NCBI GenBank assembly: GCA_001771585.1
Contig: MEUE01000003.1
Span: 248,001-312,000, forward strand
Origin: a candidate division WOR-1 bacterium RIFOXYB2_FULL_46_45
GTDB taxonomy: Bacteria > Margulisbacteria > WOR-1 > XYC2-FULL-46-14
Length of the DNA stretch: 64,000 nt
Direction: 5' to 3'
Shown piece by piece: positions 63,062 to 64,000 of this stretch; positions within the stretch are counted from its first letter, which is position 1, and each line of letters begins with the position of its first letter. The notes beneath the pieces were generated by a model. It saw nothing but the letters and a program-made list of their open reading frames with translations, searched no databases and was not told the DNA's origin. Position numbers and translations under genes: made by a program.

Positions 63062-63112
63062 ATTGTAGCAGATGTTCGATATTCTGTCAATAGATATATC
63101 GAATATCGAACA
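63062..63112 (-). promoter_or_regulatory. Promoter and operator of the Panacea operon
   Basis: Minus-strand TTGACA (plus 63085-63090) and TACAAT (63062-63067) are 17 bp apart. Perfect inverted arms TGTTCGATATTC (63073-63084) and GAATATCGAACA (63101-63112) straddle the -35, matching an XRE-type operator. Confidence 0.8.
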
Positions 63113-63133
63113 ATAAAACTTGCGTCAGTAGCT

Positions 63134-63640
63134 TTATCTACGCACCGTTGCATAAATCCCCACCGCAACCGCCGCCCCGGTTAGCACCTTATACCAATTA
63201 TCCTCCCACCAATCCGGCTTTTGGCTGATGTTAACGGAAACGATGTCGCCATGCTGGACAGGGGCGGCAGGGCGACCGAGGTAGGCACGCGCTTCATCTA
63301 CCGATTCGGCTTTCTTGACGTCCCAGACGTTCTTTTTGATATCATGCTGGATAACATAAATCGGCCGGGGAGTTAGGAAAACGACCACTTGAGCATTCGC
63401 GATATACTTTGAAAAGGCAGATTTGAGGTTGTTGTTGAATTCCTTCAACGTCTGTCCTTGCGCTTCTACTCTGCCCAGAAACGGCAGAGAGATGGTGCCG
63501 TCGGGGGCGATGGTTTGTTTGGTGTCGAGATCTTTTTTGCCGAGGACTTTGACTTCTAATGTGTCGCCGGGGGCGAGCAGGTATTCACCCGCTAATGACA
63601 AATTAAGGATAATTAAAAATATGCAGATTGATTTTTTCAT
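63134..63640 (-). CDS. Polysaccharide export (Poly_export/SLBB) family protein
   Basis: 168 residues from MKKSICIFLIILN; GGAGG lies 8 bases upstream. A signal peptide is followed by YLLAPGDTLEVKVLGKKDL, TIAPDGTISLPFLGRVEAQG and YIANAQVVVFLTPRP, the Wza-type Poly_export domain. A single C-terminal hydrophobic segment (VLTGAAVAVGIYATV) could anchor it. It is short for Wza, with one SLBB-like part only. It points to surface-polysaccharide export in a diderm. Confidence 0.8.
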   Translation of the reverse strand: MKKSICIFLIILNLSLAGEYLLAPGDTLEVKVLGKKDLDTKQTIAPDGTISLPFLGRVEAQGQTLKEFNNNLKSAFSKYIANAQVVVFLTPRPIYVIQHDIKKNVWDVKKAESVDEARAYLGRPAAPVQHGDIVSVNISQKPDWWEDNWYKVLTGAAVAVGIYATVRR

Positions 63641-63719
63641 GATTAGCACCTCCGCTCAAATTATTTCGGTAATTTAACGGTTATTTCGGCAATGCCTTAA
63701 TAATCGTATCATAATCGTA

Positions 63720-64000
63720 TCATTGAAAAAGGACATAATAAGTGCCTCTCCCTTTGCCAACCTTTTTGCATATTTTTTTGACAACGAGCGAAGCTAAATC
63801 CCTTGCTGCTGTAATCTTAGTTGTCGCATTTATCTCCTGATATTCTCTATTGAAGATTTTTCCTTTTTCTCGAATATAATTTAATGTCTTTTTTTGCCTC
63901 TCGTTTAATCCCGGCATTGGTTCTTCTTTTTCGATTTTGTTTAAGTCTGCGCCGAATAATGTCACAATAACGGTTCCTCCCACATCATCAAACACCGGCA
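63720..64000 (-). CDS. C-terminus of an AlbA_2/divergent-AAA-type protein (partial)
   Basis: About 93 visible residues, open to the window edge. PVFDDVGGTVIVTLFG followed by a winged helix (LNERQKKTLNYIREKGKIFN; REYQEINATTKITAARDLAS) ending VGKGRGTYYVLF is the common tail of RecG-like divergent-AAA/AlbA_2 regulators. The catalytic or DNA-binding front half lies outside. A GTG at 63995 is internal, not the start. Confidence 0.7.
   Translation of the reverse strand, partial: PVFDDVGGTVIVTLFGADLNKIEKEEPMPGLNERQKKTLNYIREKGKIFNREYQEINATTKITAARDLASLVVKKICKKVGKGRGTYYVLFQ

Overview
The window looks like the chromosome of an uncultured, flagellated, diderm bacterium. Support comes from a complete flagellar export and switch set, a signal-peptide beta-barrel-like protein ahead of an ammonium transporter, and a capsule-export-type lipoprotein family member. 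The mix of conserved core genes with many short dispersed repeats, sometimes in frame inside those genes, recalls candidate-phylum genomes (Margulisbacteria/Saganbacteria-like is my guess, not shown by the sequence). Core genes are moderate in GC. Several accessory genes (24-25 kb, 41 kb, 53 kb, 60-63 kb) are visibly AT-richer.

Layout. 0-9.1 kb: the 3' end of murF overlapping a tRNA-Leu, then a flagellar run fliK, a short flgD-like gene, flgE-like, fliM, fliN, fliO, fliP, fliQ, fliR, flhB, flhA. 9.1-16 kb: single housekeeping genes (FAH hydrolase, MBL hydrolase, tandem ThyX, RelA/SpoT homologue, L,D-transpeptidase, rlmN). 16-29.5 kb: a nitrogen-assimilation block on the minus strand (porin-like gene, amtB, glnB, amtB, glnB, glnA, gltB, gltD), split by an insert carrying a dispersed repeat, a membrane protein and a SIR2-like gene, which leaves a glnB stump. 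29.5-34.3 kb: unfamiliar large proteins (an HExxH protein, a kinase-fold-like protein). 34.3-43.2 kb: HD protein, ORF6N protein, a sigma-54 activator, a DUF1016 nuclease, a PEP/pyruvate-binding protein, SemiSWEET, a cluster of 173-bp inverted-repeat elements with a DUF559 nuclease gene, and an NrpR-type nitrogen repressor. 43-48.5 kb: DinD-like, GNAT, second copy of the long repeat, gdhA, LysM protein, second glnA. 48.5-60.4 kb: a Maf-RlmD fusion, leuS, a four-helix-bundle gene in octamer arrays, clpC with a zinc finger, hom, prs, miaB. 60.6-63 kb: a tightly coupled operon headed by an XRE-Panacea antitoxin and a RelE-like toxin. The end holds a Poly_export protein and the C-terminus of an AAA-type protein.

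How it works together. Three minus-strand nitrogen genes or operons carry sigma-54 cores (TGGC-N7-TTGCT type), each with two ACAAnnnTGT boxes about 30 bp apart; the upstream box sits 52-53 bp from the core. A NifA/NtrC-type activator gene lies at 35.4-36.9 kb. gdhA instead has a sigma-70 promoter overlapped by a 20-bp palindrome, and an NrpR-type repressor is encoded 2 kb away. Many single genes have an extended -10 (TGnTATAAT) 6-9 nt before the start codon, implying leaderless mRNAs.

The most unusual feature is the density of small repeats that enter genes: 28-bp GTA...TAC palindromes read in the same frame in gltD, gltB, a PEP-synthase-like gene and leuS; 8-bp-period arrays around accessory genes and inside miaB; a hexamer tract shared antisense by fliP and thyX; and 173-bp MITE-like elements.
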